Assembly: GCA_900546065.1 (NCBI GenBank)
Contig: URBK01000016.1
Location: 3,182 to 67,181 of the forward strand
Reading direction: 5' to 3'
Source: an uncultured Alistipes sp.
GTDB lineage: Bacteria > Bacteroidota > Bacteroidia > Bacteroidales > Rikenellaceae
Length of the DNA stretch: 64,000 nucleotides
Part shown: one piece after another, positions 15,955-24,309 of the stretch
Layout: every line of letters starts with the position of its first letter
Numbering within the stretch: the stretch's first letter is position 1
Translations under genes and position numbers: made by a program
The notes under the pieces: generated by a model
Told to the model about the DNA's origin: nothing
What the model saw: the letters and a program-made list of their open reading frames with translations, nothing else
Databases searched by the model: none

Positions 15955-17241
15955 ATGAAAATAACTGTTCGCACAATTATCTTCGCCGTCATCTGTTCAA
16001 CGCTGGCGGCGTGCGCCCCAAACCAAGGTGCGCATATCTCTTCAACAAAGGAAGGATATCAACTTACGGTTGACGGCAATCCGGTATTCATCAAGGGAAT
16101 AGGCGGTACCAACCGTCCCGACATAGCCGTTGCAAACGGAGCCAATGCCTGCCGTACGTGGGGCGGCAGCATCGACGAGATTGCCGCAACAACGGCCATG
16201 GCAGCACAACACGGTCTCTACGTAATGCAGGGTATATGGCTTCCGAAGGAGGCCGAGAAGTATTCCGACGAGGAGTTCAAGCAGCAGATGCGTACCTTCT
16301 GCCGCGAGGCTGCCGAACGATTCAAGGACGATCCCAACCTTCTCATCTGGGGCATTGGCAACGAAGTGGAACTCAGCGGCAACAACAACCGCGAGGTATG
16401 GCGCTTCATAAACGAGCTGTCGAAGATCATAAAATCAGTTGACAAACGCCACCTCACGGCTACCGTAATATCACACAACCGTGAAGCACTCGACTCGATA
16501 GCCCGATATGCCCCTTCGCTCGACTTGGTCGGCATAAACAGCTACGGTCCCATAAACGAGGTGCGCCCGATGGTACTTGCCTCGGACTACGACGGTCCCT
16601 ACATCATCACCGAATGGGGCCCCACAGGATGGTGGGAGACACACAAGACATCGTGGGACGCGCCGATAGAACAGACGGGAGAGGAGAAACGCAAGATATA
16701 TGAAGCCCGCTACAATGAGGCCGTACTCGACGATCCACGTTGTCTGGGTTCATTCGTATTCCTCTGGGGACAGAAGGAGGAGCGTACACCAACATGGTTC
16801 AGCATGTTTGTCGAGGATAACGTCGAGGGATTGCCGCTCAAGGGTGAAAAGACGCCCTCGGTGGAGGCCATGCAGCGCGTATGGACCGGAAAGGAGCCGC
16901 AGCAGCATGCTCCCGTAGTTACGGGTATAGTCATTGACGGCAAGATGCCTGTAGAGAGTCCCGAGACAACGAGCGGCACGCCGTTCAAGGTACAGATATC
17001 GGCACAGGACCGCGACGGCGATACCATGCAATATGTGTGGGAGATTCTGCACGAGGCCACCGTACTCGGATTCGGAGGCTCGTATGAGCCGCGTCCCGAG
17101 CGTTACGGCGAAGTAATCACCACCGACACCCCGCAGGCCGAGTTCACCATCACCGAGCCGGGCAACTACCGCGTCTATGTCTACGTGCTCGACGGTACGG
17201 GATATGCCTCGACCGTAAATTCGCCAATACGCATTCTCTAA
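15955..17241 (+). CDS. Clan GH-A glycoside hydrolase, lipoprotein
   Basis: A 428-residue protein. The start MKITVRTIIFAVICSTLAAC carries a lipobox (LAAC), so it should be a lipid-anchored envelope protein. Residues about 30-310 form a TIM barrel of the GH2/GH5 type: the acid/base Glu is in IWGIGNEVE and the nucleophile in YIITEWGP. There is an N-terminal segment like the bait of GH2 enzymes (VDGNPVFIKGIGGTNRPD). A C-terminal Ig/FN3-like domain (about 320-428) follows. The exact GH family and substrate are not resolved. It is divergently transcribed from the GH31 gene, and the two promoters are about 100 bp apart, so shared regulation is plausible. It ends at a strong bidirectional terminator. 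Confidence 0.8.
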   Translation: MKITVRTIIFAVICSTLAACAPNQGAHISSTKEGYQLTVDGNPVFIKGIGGTNRPDIAVANGANACRTWGGSIDEIAATTAMAAQHGLYVMQGIWLPKEAEKYSDEEFKQQMRTFCREAAERFKDDPNLLIWGIGNEVELSGNNNREVWRFINELSKIIKSVDKRHLTATVISHNREALDSIARYAPSLDLVGINSYGPINEVRPMVLASDYDGPYIITEWGPTGWWETHKTSWDAPIEQTGEEKRKIYEARYNEAVLDDPRCLGSFVFLWGQKEERTPTWFSMFVEDNVEGLPLKGEKTPSVEAMQRVWTGKEPQQHAPVVTGIVIDGKMPVESPETTSGTPFKVQISAQDRDGDTMQYVWEILHEATVLGFGGSYEPRPERYGEVITTDTPQAEFTITEPGNYRVYVYVLDGTGYASTVNSPIRIL

Positions 17242-17268
17242 GTCACCACGACATTACAACCATAAAAC

Positions 17269-17302
17269 AAAATCGGCGGTCAATAATGACCGCCGATTTT
17301 TG
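17269..17302. terminator. Bidirectional terminator between the GH-A and ECF-S genes
   Basis: A 14-bp stem (17269-17282 with 17287-17300) and ATAA loop are followed by T on the plus strand, and by TTTTGTTTT on the minus strand. It separates two convergent transcripts. Confidence 0.85.
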
Positions 17303-17319
17303 TATTGAAGGTATTACCG

Positions 17320-17832
17320 TTACTTGCGCAGCAGATATTTTATGAAGAGATATCCGCCCACGATCTGCAATGCCATACCCGGGATACCGAGACGGAAATC
17401 CCGCAATGCGGCCATCACGCTGCCCGTCATACCCCACTCAACCATCGAGCCGACGATCTGGTAGAAGATCACCACACCGGCCATGATCGAGAGCGACACA
17501 CGGCGGAAATGCGCGGCGGCATATCCTGCGGCCAGAGCCAGCAGCACCGACTTCACCAATATGGGAGCCAACATGGGTACGGGCGGCATGCCGAAGAGCA
17601 GGTTGTTGGCCAGAGGCGACAGCACGGCCGTCAGAAGACCCACACGCCATCCGTATTTATAAGCTCCGATAAGCGTGAAGAAATATATGGGCAGCAGGAT
17701 CAAACCTCCCTGCGGCACGAGATGGCACAACTGGGGCATGGCGATATTTCCAGCCACGAATAGCAGCGCCGCACCGTAGGTGACAGCCTGACGATAATTC
17801 AAAGAATAAAGTTTAACGCTTGTAGTCTGCAT
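17320..17832 (-). CDS. ECF transporter S-component-like membrane protein
   Basis: A 170-residue protein with five or six hydrophobic helices in the pattern of the substrate-binding S component of energy-coupling-factor vitamin or cofactor transporters. Examples are PQGGLILLPIYFFTLIGAYK and LSPLANNLLFGMPPVPML. No ECF ATPase or T component is nearby, so it would have to use a shared module elsewhere. I prefer ATG 17832 (MQTTSVKLYSL) over 17871. It is the last gene of a minus-strand unit with the DUF1893, aldo/keto reductase and polyferredoxin genes. The ligand is unknown. Confidence 0.75.
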   Translation of the reverse strand: MQTTSVKLYSLNYRQAVTYGAALLFVAGNIAMPQLCHLVPQGGLILLPIYFFTLIGAYKYGWRVGLLTAVLSPLANNLLFGMPPVPMLAPILVKSVLLALAAGYAAAHFRRVSLSIMAGVVIFYQIVGSMVEWGMTGSVMAALRDFRLGIPGMALQIVGGYLFIKYLLRK

Positions 17833-17900
17833 AATCTCTATCGTTTTGTTTTCATGTTTTACATCAATCATTCATCGGCAGCAGCCGATATATCCGACCC

Positions 17901-18329
17901 TCAAGATTTCATGGCACTCTCACGCATACGGGCCATAAAACCCTTTATGCGTTCGAGACACTCTTCGGCCGTCGCGGCATCGTAACACAACCGCTCCAAA
18001 GGGCACCAGCCGTCATGCGCGCGGTTGATAATGTGCGGCACCTGTTCGTCGAAGTCGATCTTCAGGCTCGAACCTGCCGCAAGCTCCAGCGCCGGAGTGC
18101 TTATCACCCCTGTATGGAGCCGTTCGACGCCGCCCAAGATCATAAGCGACACAGCCGCCTTTCCCACTACCTTGTCAGCGATCCACGCCCCGTGCAGGAA
18201 CGACGCATCGTTCATCAACAGGTCGTACAGGTCAGCCACACCGCGACGTGTGAATACACGCTGCACGCTGCCGTTGCGTATGACGCACGAATAACCGCCC
18301 TCGCGCAACGTACGGATCAACTCCTCCAT
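17901..18329 (-). CDS. DUF1893 family protein
   Basis: A 142-residue cytosolic protein. The segment FLHGAWIADKVVGKAAVSLMILGGV fits the DUF1893 family, known structurally as a cytidine-deaminase-like fold without a known reaction. C-terminal residues include Cys in DGWCPLERLCYDA that could bind metal or be redox-active. It starts 3 nt after the aldo/keto reductase stop, so the two are almost certainly translated together. The function is unknown; the context points to a redox or ligand-salvage process. Confidence 0.75.
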   Translation of the reverse strand: MEELIRTLREGGYSCVIRNGSVQRVFTRRGVADLYDLLMNDASFLHGAWIADKVVGKAAVSLMILGGVERLHTGVISTPALELAAGSSLKIDFDEQVPHIINRAHDGWCPLERLCYDAATAEECLERIKGFMARMRESAMKS

Positions 18330-18332
18330 CGC

Positions 18333-19730
18333 CTAAAATTCGAGTTTCTGTTTGAGCTTCTCCGTAAACTCGTCTATGCGGCGCATCTCGCGCGGGATAT
18401 CGATACTCTGCGGGCAGTGAGGATTACACTGCTTGCAACCGGTACAACGGTCTGCCTGACGCTCCTTCTCGACACTGCGCAAGTAACCTACAAGATAGGC
18501 TCGGCGCGCCTTGCGATAGTTCTCGTCGCCCGACGAGGCGGGAAGATTACCCTCGTTGACACACTTGTTATAGTGGAGCAATATGCCCGGTATGTCCAGA
18601 CCGTAGGGGCACGGCATGCAATACTGACAGTCGTTGCACGGTATGGTCGGATATCGCAACATCAGCTCCGCCGTCTCGTAAAGGAACTCGTTCTCCTCGT
18701 CTGTCAGCGGCACCAGCGGCGAATATGTACGGATATTGTCCTGCAAGTGCTCCATATAGGTCATGCCGCTCAGCACCGTAAGCACATTCTCCTTGCTTCC
18801 GGCGAAACGGAACGCCCACGAAGCGACACTGCTGTCGGGACTCGCCGTCTTAAGGCGCGCCGCAATATGGTCGGGCACGTTCGACAGACGGCCTCCAAGC
18901 AGAGGCTCCATGATGACAGCAGGAATCGAACGCTTCTCCAGTTCGGCATAGAGATACTCGGCATTGACGTTGTTGCCGCGGGCGTTGCGCCAGTCCGAAT
19001 AGTTCAACTGTATCTGAACGAAATCCCAATGCACCTTTTCGTGCAGAGCCAGAATCTCGTCGAAGACCTCCTTGCGGCCGTGGAACGACCAGCCGAGATT
19101 GCGTATGCGGCCCGCCTCACGCTCCCCGATGAGGAAATCCAACATGCCGTTATCGATATAACGCGAGTTAAACTCCCCCATGCTGCCGCCGATCGAGTGC
19201 AGCAGATAGTAGTCTATGTAGTCGGTCTGCAGTTCCTCGAACGAACGGCGGTACATCAGCATCGAATTTTCGCGCGTATGGTTCGAGAAGTTTGACAGTT
19301 TCGTCGCCAAGAAGTACGAATTGCGCGGATGGCGGCTCAGGGCTATGCCCGTAGCCTTCTCCGACCAGCCGCGAACATATACAGGTGACGTATCGAAGTA
19401 ATTGACGCCGTGGCTTATGGCATAATCCACCAGACCGTTCACGGTCTCCTGATCGATCTCCTCGCCCTCGCCGTCATCGCGCTTGCGCGTAGGCCAGCGC
19501 ATACATCCGTATCCCAGAATCGAGACACGGTCACCCTTCTCCTTGTTGACGCGATAGGTCATCTTGTCAGTCGGCACCTCGCCCAACGTCTCCGACGTCG
19601 ATACGGCGCTCTTGTCGCACCCCGCCAATGCCGCTGCCGTCACGGCCGCGCCGCCGCCCAAACGCTTGAGGAACTCGCCGCGGCCCATAAGATTGTTTGC
19701 CTTGATCTTGATATTGTTTTTCTTCTCCAT
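18333..19730 (-). CDS. Aldo/keto reductase with C-terminal 4Fe-4S domain and lipoprotein-like N-terminus
   Basis: A 465-residue protein. Residues about 55-350 form an aldo/keto reductase barrel (YGCMRWPT, VNYFDTSPVYVRGWSE, YYLLHS). The C-terminal 110 residues carry two ferredoxin-type Cys clusters (CNDCQYCMPCP and CTGCKQCNPHCP). The N-terminus GRGEFLKRLGGGAAVTAAALAGC resembles a Tat leader in which the twin Arg is changed to Arg-Gly, plus a lipobox, so export is possible but uncertain. It sits between the polyferredoxin gene (12 nt away) and DUF1893 (3 nt). The substrate is unknown; electrons may come from the upstream polyferredoxin protein. Confidence 0.85.
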   Translation of the reverse strand: MEKKNNIKIKANNLMGRGEFLKRLGGGAAVTAAALAGCDKSAVSTSETLGEVPTDKMTYRVNKEKGDRVSILGYGCMRWPTRKRDDGEGEEIDQETVNGLVDYAISHGVNYFDTSPVYVRGWSEKATGIALSRHPRNSYFLATKLSNFSNHTRENSMLMYRRSFEELQTDYIDYYLLHSIGGSMGEFNSRYIDNGMLDFLIGEREAGRIRNLGWSFHGRKEVFDEILALHEKVHWDFVQIQLNYSDWRNARGNNVNAEYLYAELEKRSIPAVIMEPLLGGRLSNVPDHIAARLKTASPDSSVASWAFRFAGSKENVLTVLSGMTYMEHLQDNIRTYSPLVPLTDEENEFLYETAELMLRYPTIPCNDCQYCMPCPYGLDIPGILLHYNKCVNEGNLPASSGDENYRKARRAYLVGYLRSVEKERQADRCTGCKQCNPHCPQSIDIPREMRRIDEFTEKLKQKLEF

Positions 19731-19742
19731 CTCTCAGCCTCG

Positions 19743-21275
19743 TTAAATCGTTCGATGATTCTCGTGTCCTTCTACGTACATTGCGCTGAAGGGACGCGAG
19801 GGACACAGATTCTCGCACGCTCCGCAACCTATGCAGCGCTCGACGTTCACCGTAGGGATTTTGCGCGAGCGGCGGTTGCCCGGCTCCAGCGGCACCATAG
19901 TGATGGCACTCGATGGGCAATGACGGGCGCAGTTGTCGCAATCCTCGTCGTCACGCAGCACGATACAGTTCTCACGGATCCATACGGCATGTCCTACCTG
20001 TATGGATGATTTCTCGGGAACGGTTATCTTGACAATAGCCCCCGTCGGACATGCCTCCGAGCAGGCAACACACTCGGGGCGGCAATAGCCGCGCTCGAAG
20101 CTCATCTCGGGCTGCAACAGTGTCATAAGGCCTCCCGACGGACGCAACACGCCATTGGGGCATGAGGCTACGCAGAGCTGGCATCCCGTGCAATGTGCAG
20201 CCATATTGTGCAGCGACTGCGCTCCGGCCGGTACGATACGAGTCTCACGCTTGGGCACCTTCTTGGCTATGATCTCGGCAAAGCCGCCGTCCACCTTCAT
20301 CTCCTGAGCCCTTACGACCGACACGGCCAAAAGACCAGCACCCGTGATGAAACCCTTGCGGCTCAGAGCCTCGCTGCCATTGACGGCACTCGTCTGAGTC
20401 GAGCCCTTGACGGCTACACTCTTGGCCTCCGAAGCAGCTGCAGACTTGGCAGCCGTGCGGCGGCGGAAGCTCACGGCATCCTTGGGACATACGTCAATGC
20501 AGTCCATACATACGACACAGCGGCTGTAGTCTATCTTGTGGTTGGGGATGTCGATACATGCCGACTTGCAATTGCGCGCGCATTTGTTGCACGATATGCA
20601 CTTGTCGGTATCGATCACAGGAGCGAACACCGACCAGCGCGACAACAGGCCCAGAAGCGTCCCGACGGGGCAGATCGTATTGCAGTACGTACGGCCGTTG
20701 CGCCACGCCAGCACCGCCAGCACCACAACCGTAACTACGGCTACGACGAACGTGCCGATACTCTTGATCCACACCTCACGCGGATAGAAGGCGTAGCTGC
20801 CGACACGCTCCGACAGATATGCGAGCAGGTTGTTGCCCCAAGCATACACGGGAGCGAAGAGGTTCGATGCAATACGGCCGAAAGAGCTGTACGGGGCCAG
20901 AATACCGGCCACGCTGCTCACACCGCCAACCAGTGCGGCGATGAAGATGACGAATACCGCATATCGCAGCACCTTGCGCTCGGGAGAGTAGCTGTAACGG
21001 TTCTTACGGCTCATCTTGCCGAAACGGGCAATGACATCCTGAAATATGCCCAACGGACATATCACCGAGCAATACACACGCCCCAAAAGAAGCGTGAGGA
21101 TTACCAGCACGACCACCACGCCCAGATTCAACGCCAGAATCGCGGGCAGCAGCTGTATCTTGGCGACCCACCCCAGCCAGAGGTGCGCCACGCCGCTCAC
21201 GTCAACGAACAACAGCGTTGCGGCCAATATCACCAGAATGGCCAATACCAACCGCACTCTTTTCAATACCGACAT
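19743..21275 (-). CDS. NapH/YccM-like polyferredoxin membrane protein
   Basis: A 510-residue integral membrane electron carrier. The first 220 residues hold four or five helices with two CxxxCP loops (CSVICPLG and CNTICPVG) as in NapH/YccM. They are followed by two 4Fe-4S motifs (CISCNKCARNC, CVVCMDCIDVCP). After a low-complexity linker comes an internal hydrophobic stretch with a Tat-like lead (SRKGFITGAGLLAVSVV), and then four more cluster motifs (CTGCQLC, CVACSEACP, CDNCARHCP, CIGCGACENLCP). It looks like a fusion of a NapH-type anchor with an exported NapG-like ferredoxin. It is the first gene of the module and has its own promoter. Confidence 0.85.
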   Translation of the reverse strand: MSVLKRVRLVLAILVILAATLLFVDVSGVAHLWLGWVAKIQLLPAILALNLGVVVVLVILTLLLGRVYCSVICPLGIFQDVIARFGKMSRKNRYSYSPERKVLRYAVFVIFIAALVGGVSSVAGILAPYSSFGRIASNLFAPVYAWGNNLLAYLSERVGSYAFYPREVWIKSIGTFVVAVVTVVVLAVLAWRNGRTYCNTICPVGTLLGLLSRWSVFAPVIDTDKCISCNKCARNCKSACIDIPNHKIDYSRCVVCMDCIDVCPKDAVSFRRRTAAKSAAASEAKSVAVKGSTQTSAVNGSEALSRKGFITGAGLLAVSVVRAQEMKVDGGFAEIIAKKVPKRETRIVPAGAQSLHNMAAHCTGCQLCVASCPNGVLRPSGGLMTLLQPEMSFERGYCRPECVACSEACPTGAIVKITVPEKSSIQVGHAVWIRENCIVLRDDEDCDNCARHCPSSAITMVPLEPGNRRSRKIPTVNVERCIGCGACENLCPSRPFSAMYVEGHENHRTI

Positions 21276-21355
21276 ATTTATCTTGTTTTATGAATGTTTG
21301 CCTCGCTATTCCCGTCACCAGCACCGACGACACGACGGCGCGGCTTTCGACAGTA

Positions 21356-21386
21356 CAAAAATATAAATATTTTATTTTTTTCTCAA
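21356..21386 (-). promoter_or_regulatory. Promoter of the polyferredoxin/AKR/DUF1893/ECF-S unit
   Basis: The minus strand has TTG (21384-21386), a 20-nt spacer and TATTTTTG (21356-21363). The leader to the first start codon would be about 75 nt. Confidence 0.75.
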
Positions 21387-21482
21387 CAACCCGATTTCCG
21401 TTTTTCGTACCAATTTTACTGTTTTATACCCTTATAAGCACGTTTACAGCCCGATCCCGTATAACTGACGACAGGTGAAACG

Positions 21483-21521
21483 AAAAAAAAGGCGTGTCAA
21501 ACTACTCCTTTTGACACACCT
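21483..21521 (-). terminator. Terminator of the his operon
   Basis: A 12-bp stem (21490-21501 with 21510-21521, one G-U pair in the minus-strand RNA) with an 8-nt loop is followed by a run of eight T on the minus strand (21483-21490), downstream of hisIE. Confidence 0.9.
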
Positions 21522-21560
21522 TTATTTACTTGCACGGCATTTGCCGCACTGTCTGTCGCA

Positions 21561-22160
21561 TCACTTGTGACGCAGCGCCAGCTCGCGCTCCATATCCTCG
21601 ATCGAGCATCCCATCTGCTCCATCAGCACCAGAAGATGGTATATGAGATCCGACGCCTCGTAAATGAAGCGGTCACGGTTGCCGTCCACAGCCTCGACAA
21701 TGCTCTCGACGGCCTCCTCGCCAACCTTCTGCGAGATCTTCTTCACGCCCTTGATGAAAAGTTTGGTCGTATATGACCCTTCGGGCATGTCGCGGTGCCG
21801 CTGCTGCACTACGCTCTGCAAACGGCGTATGAACCCCTCCTCGTCGGGAGTATCGAAACAGCTCGTCGTGCCGCGGTGACACGTCGGCCCCACGGGACGC
21901 GCCTTTATCAGCAACGTATCGCCGTCGCAATCGGCATACATCGACTCGATATAAAGGTAGTGGCCGCTCGTCTCGCCCTTTGTCCAGAGGCATTGTCTCG
22001 TGCGTGAGAAGAATGTCACACGCTCCTCGGCAACGCTGCGTTCGAAAGCCTCGCGGTTCATGTATCCCAACATGAGCACCTTAAGCGTCACGGCATCCTG
22101 CACGATTACGGGAAGCAGCCCGTCGGGACACTTGCCCAGATTGAATTGATCGAATGTCAT
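21561..22160 (-). CDS. hisIE: HisIE, phosphoribosyl-AMP cyclohydrolase / phosphoribosyl-ATP pyrophosphohydrolase
   Basis: A 199-residue bifunctional enzyme for steps 2 and 3 of histidine synthesis. The N-terminal cyclohydrolase domain (about 1-105) has FFSRTRQCLWTKGETSG and the zinc-binding DCDGDTLL...GPTCHRGTTSCF region. The C-terminal pyrophosphohydrolase domain (about 110-199) has KVGEEAVESIVEA and a helical repeat. The start overlaps hisF by 4 nt. It is the last gene of the operon, followed by a terminator. Confidence 0.95.
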   Translation of the reverse strand: MTFDQFNLGKCPDGLLPVIVQDAVTLKVLMLGYMNREAFERSVAEERVTFFSRTRQCLWTKGETSGHYLYIESMYADCDGDTLLIKARPVGPTCHRGTTSCFDTPDEEGFIRRLQSVVQQRHRDMPEGSYTTKLFIKGVKKISQKVGEEAVESIVEAVDGNRDRFIYEASDLIYHLLVLMEQMGCSIEDMERELALRHK

Positions 22161-22915
22161 ATCCTTACATTTATATTCATTTGCTTCAACTGTCTCTTCA
22201 GATCGCCTATCGTGATCTCTCCGTAATGGAATATGCTGGCCGCCAGAGCCGCGTCGGCACGGCCCTTCGTAAGCACGTCCGCTATGTCGGCCACCGATCC
22301 CGCGCCGCCCGAGGCGATGACGGGAATGGAGAGCATATCGGCCAAACGCGCGAACGTCTCACACGGATATCCCGAACGCATGCCGTCGTGGTTCATCGAT
22401 GTAAACAGTATCTCGCCCGCACCGCGCTCCTGCGCCTCGTGCGCCCACGAGAAGAGCTCCTTGTCGGTCGGGCGGGTGCCGCCGTGCGTGGTGGCACGCC
22501 ACGTCCCGTCCTCCATCATACGCGCGTCGATAGCCACAACCACAAACTGGTTGCCATAGCGCGACGCTATGCTGTCGATAAGCGACGGCGAAGCTATGGC
22601 CGCGCTGTTTATTGATATCTTATCGGCACCCGCATCGAGCAGACGCGAGGCATCCTCCACCGATCCTATGCCGCCGCCTACGGTGAACGGGATGTTTATC
22701 TCGTCGGCAATACGCTCCACAAGGCGCGTGAAGGTTCCGCGCTCCTCGCGCGTGGCACTGATATCGAGGTAGACCAACTCGTCGGCACCGCTGCGGGCAT
22801 AGTAACTGCCCAGCTCGACGGCATCGCCCACGTCGCGCAGCCCCTCGAAGTTTATACCCTTGACCGTGCGGCCGCCCTTGACGTCAAGGCACGGTATTAT
22901 GCGTTTTGCGACCAT
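22157..22915 (-). CDS. hisF: Imidazole glycerol phosphate synthase subunit HisF
   Basis: A 252-residue beta/alpha-barrel cyclase that joins HisH to make IGP and AICAR. The N-terminus RIIPCLDVKGGRTVKG has catalytic D11, and D130 is expected within VVAIDARMMEDG. Phosphate-binding turns are GGGIGS and ASGGAGS. It overlaps the end of hisA by 19 nt and the start of hisIE by 4 nt, consistent with translational coupling of the HisH-HisA-HisF-HisIE block. Confidence 0.96.
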   Translation of the reverse strand: MVAKRIIPCLDVKGGRTVKGINFEGLRDVGDAVELGSYYARSGADELVYLDISATREERGTFTRLVERIADEINIPFTVGGGIGSVEDASRLLDAGADKISINSAAIASPSLIDSIASRYGNQFVVVAIDARMMEDGTWRATTHGGTRPTDKELFSWAHEAQERGAGEILFTSMNHDGMRSGYPCETFARLADMLSIPVIASGGAGSVADIADVLTKGRADAALAASIFHYGEITIGDLKRQLKQMNINVRI

Positions 22916-23625
22916 CTCTCTATATCTTTCAATGTTATGCGATTCTCATATATAGCCTTGCCCACGATCACGCGCCGCAGTGACAGCTCGTTCAGACGCT
23001 CGATGTCGGCCATCGAACTGATACCTCCCGAGACCGTGAAGTCGACCTTGTCGTAACGCTGCTGCAGCGAGGTGTAGAGATCGAACGCTGGCCCCTGCAA
23101 CATGCCGTCACGCGAGATGTCGGTACAGATGGCCTGACACAGCCCGTGCGGCAGAAACTCATCGACCATATCCTCGATGCCTATTGTAAGATCCTCCTGC
23201 CAGCCGTTCACCGAGACCTTGCCGTCACGCACGTCCGCCCCGAGAATCATCCTCCCGCCGCCGAAACGCAACAGCCACTCGACAAACAACTGCGGCTCGC
23301 GCGCCGCGACACTTCCCACGATAGCGTAGTCGGCCCCGTAATCGAACAGCGCACGCAACGCATCCTCGCTCTTGATACCGCCGCCCCACTCGATTGCCAC
23401 GCCGGCCCCCGTTGCCATGCGCTCAAGTGTCTTGAGATTCTTCGGCGAGGATGATTTGGCGCCGTCAAGATCGACAACGTGTATGCGTTTTACGCCGCAG
23501 TCGGCATAACGCTTGGCCATATCTACGGGACTTGCGTCATAGATGCGGCGACGTGAATAGTCGCCTTGAGACAGGCGCACGCAACGTCCTTCTATTATAT
23601 CTATTGCAGGAATTATCTCAATCAT
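22897..23625 (-). CDS. hisA: HisA, phosphoribosylformimino-AICAR phosphate isomerase
   Basis: A 242-residue beta/alpha-barrel isomerase acting between HisIE and HisHF. EIIPAIDIIEGRCVRLSQGD contains the catalytic D8; the phosphate sites are EWGGGIKS and TVSGGISS. The start overlaps the hisH stop in an ATGA arrangement. The shared ancestry with HisF is visible in the duplicated half-barrel pattern. Confidence 0.96.
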   Translation of the reverse strand: MIEIIPAIDIIEGRCVRLSQGDYSRRRIYDASPVDMAKRYADCGVKRIHVVDLDGAKSSSPKNLKTLERMATGAGVAIEWGGGIKSEDALRALFDYGADYAIVGSVAAREPQLFVEWLLRFGGGRMILGADVRDGKVSVNGWQEDLTIGIEDMVDEFLPHGLCQAICTDISRDGMLQGPAFDLYTSLQQRYDKVDFTVSGGISSMADIERLNELSLRRVIVGKAIYENRITLKDIERWSQNA

Positions 23626-24206
23626 AGCTTCAGAAAATTTTCGATGATCTTCTCACCCGCATCACCGCTCTTCTCTGGGTGGAACTGCGTGCCGTAGAAG
23701 TTCTCGTATTTGAGCGCCGCACTGAACATCACCCCATGCACGGCCGTGGCAATCGTATCGGGGCACAATTCGGGATAGTACGAATGTACGAAATATACAT
23801 ACTCGCCGCCCTGCATACCCTTGAAGAGTTTGGATTCGAGATTTCCTATGCGGTTCCACCCCATGTGCGGCACCTTGACATCCTCCGAGGCGACAAAACG
23901 CCTTACATGCGTATCGAAGAGTCCGATACAGTCGGCATCGCCCTCCTCCGTATGGCGGCACATCACCTGCATGCCCACACATATACCCAACACCGGACGG
24001 CGCAGACGGCGTATGACATCCACAAGGCCCGCACTGCGCAGATTCTCCATCGCCTCGGCCGCATTGCCCACACCGGGCAGCAGCACACGATCCGCCGAAC
24101 GTATCGTATCGGCATCGGCCGTGACACAGAACTCCGCCCCCAGACGCCGCAAGGCGTTCTCCACGGAGCGCAGGTTGCCCATCCGGTAATCCACTATCGC
24201 TATCAT
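23622..24206 (-). CDS. hisH: Imidazole glycerol phosphate synthase subunit HisH
   Basis: A 194-residue glutamine amidotransferase that feeds ammonia to HisF. The class I triad is visible: Cys in LGICVGMQVM, and His and Glu in GTQFHPEKSG near the C-terminus. A 103-nt gap to hisB is the only sizeable space in the operon and contains a weak TGCAT/ATGCA hairpin but no consensus promoter. Confidence 0.95.
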   Translation of the reverse strand: MIAIVDYRMGNLRSVENALRRLGAEFCVTADADTIRSADRVLLPGVGNAAEAMENLRSAGLVDVIRRLRRPVLGICVGMQVMCRHTEEGDADCIGLFDTHVRRFVASEDVKVPHMGWNRIGNLESKLFKGMQGGEYVYFVHSYYPELCPDTIATAVHGVMFSAALKYENFYGTQFHPEKSGDAGEKIIENFLKL

Positions 24207-24309
24207 TGTTTTACGTTTTTCAAAGTTTTATTCTTACCTTGCATGAGACAATGCATACATGTACGCATCAAGCACTTATGCTATCTCATATCAATCCATG
24301 CATAAGCTC

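Noticed and set aside
18015-19295. 426-codon plus-strand ORF opposite the AKR and DUF1893 genes
   Set aside because: Antisense shadow; both minus-strand genes have clear family motifs and tight spacing.
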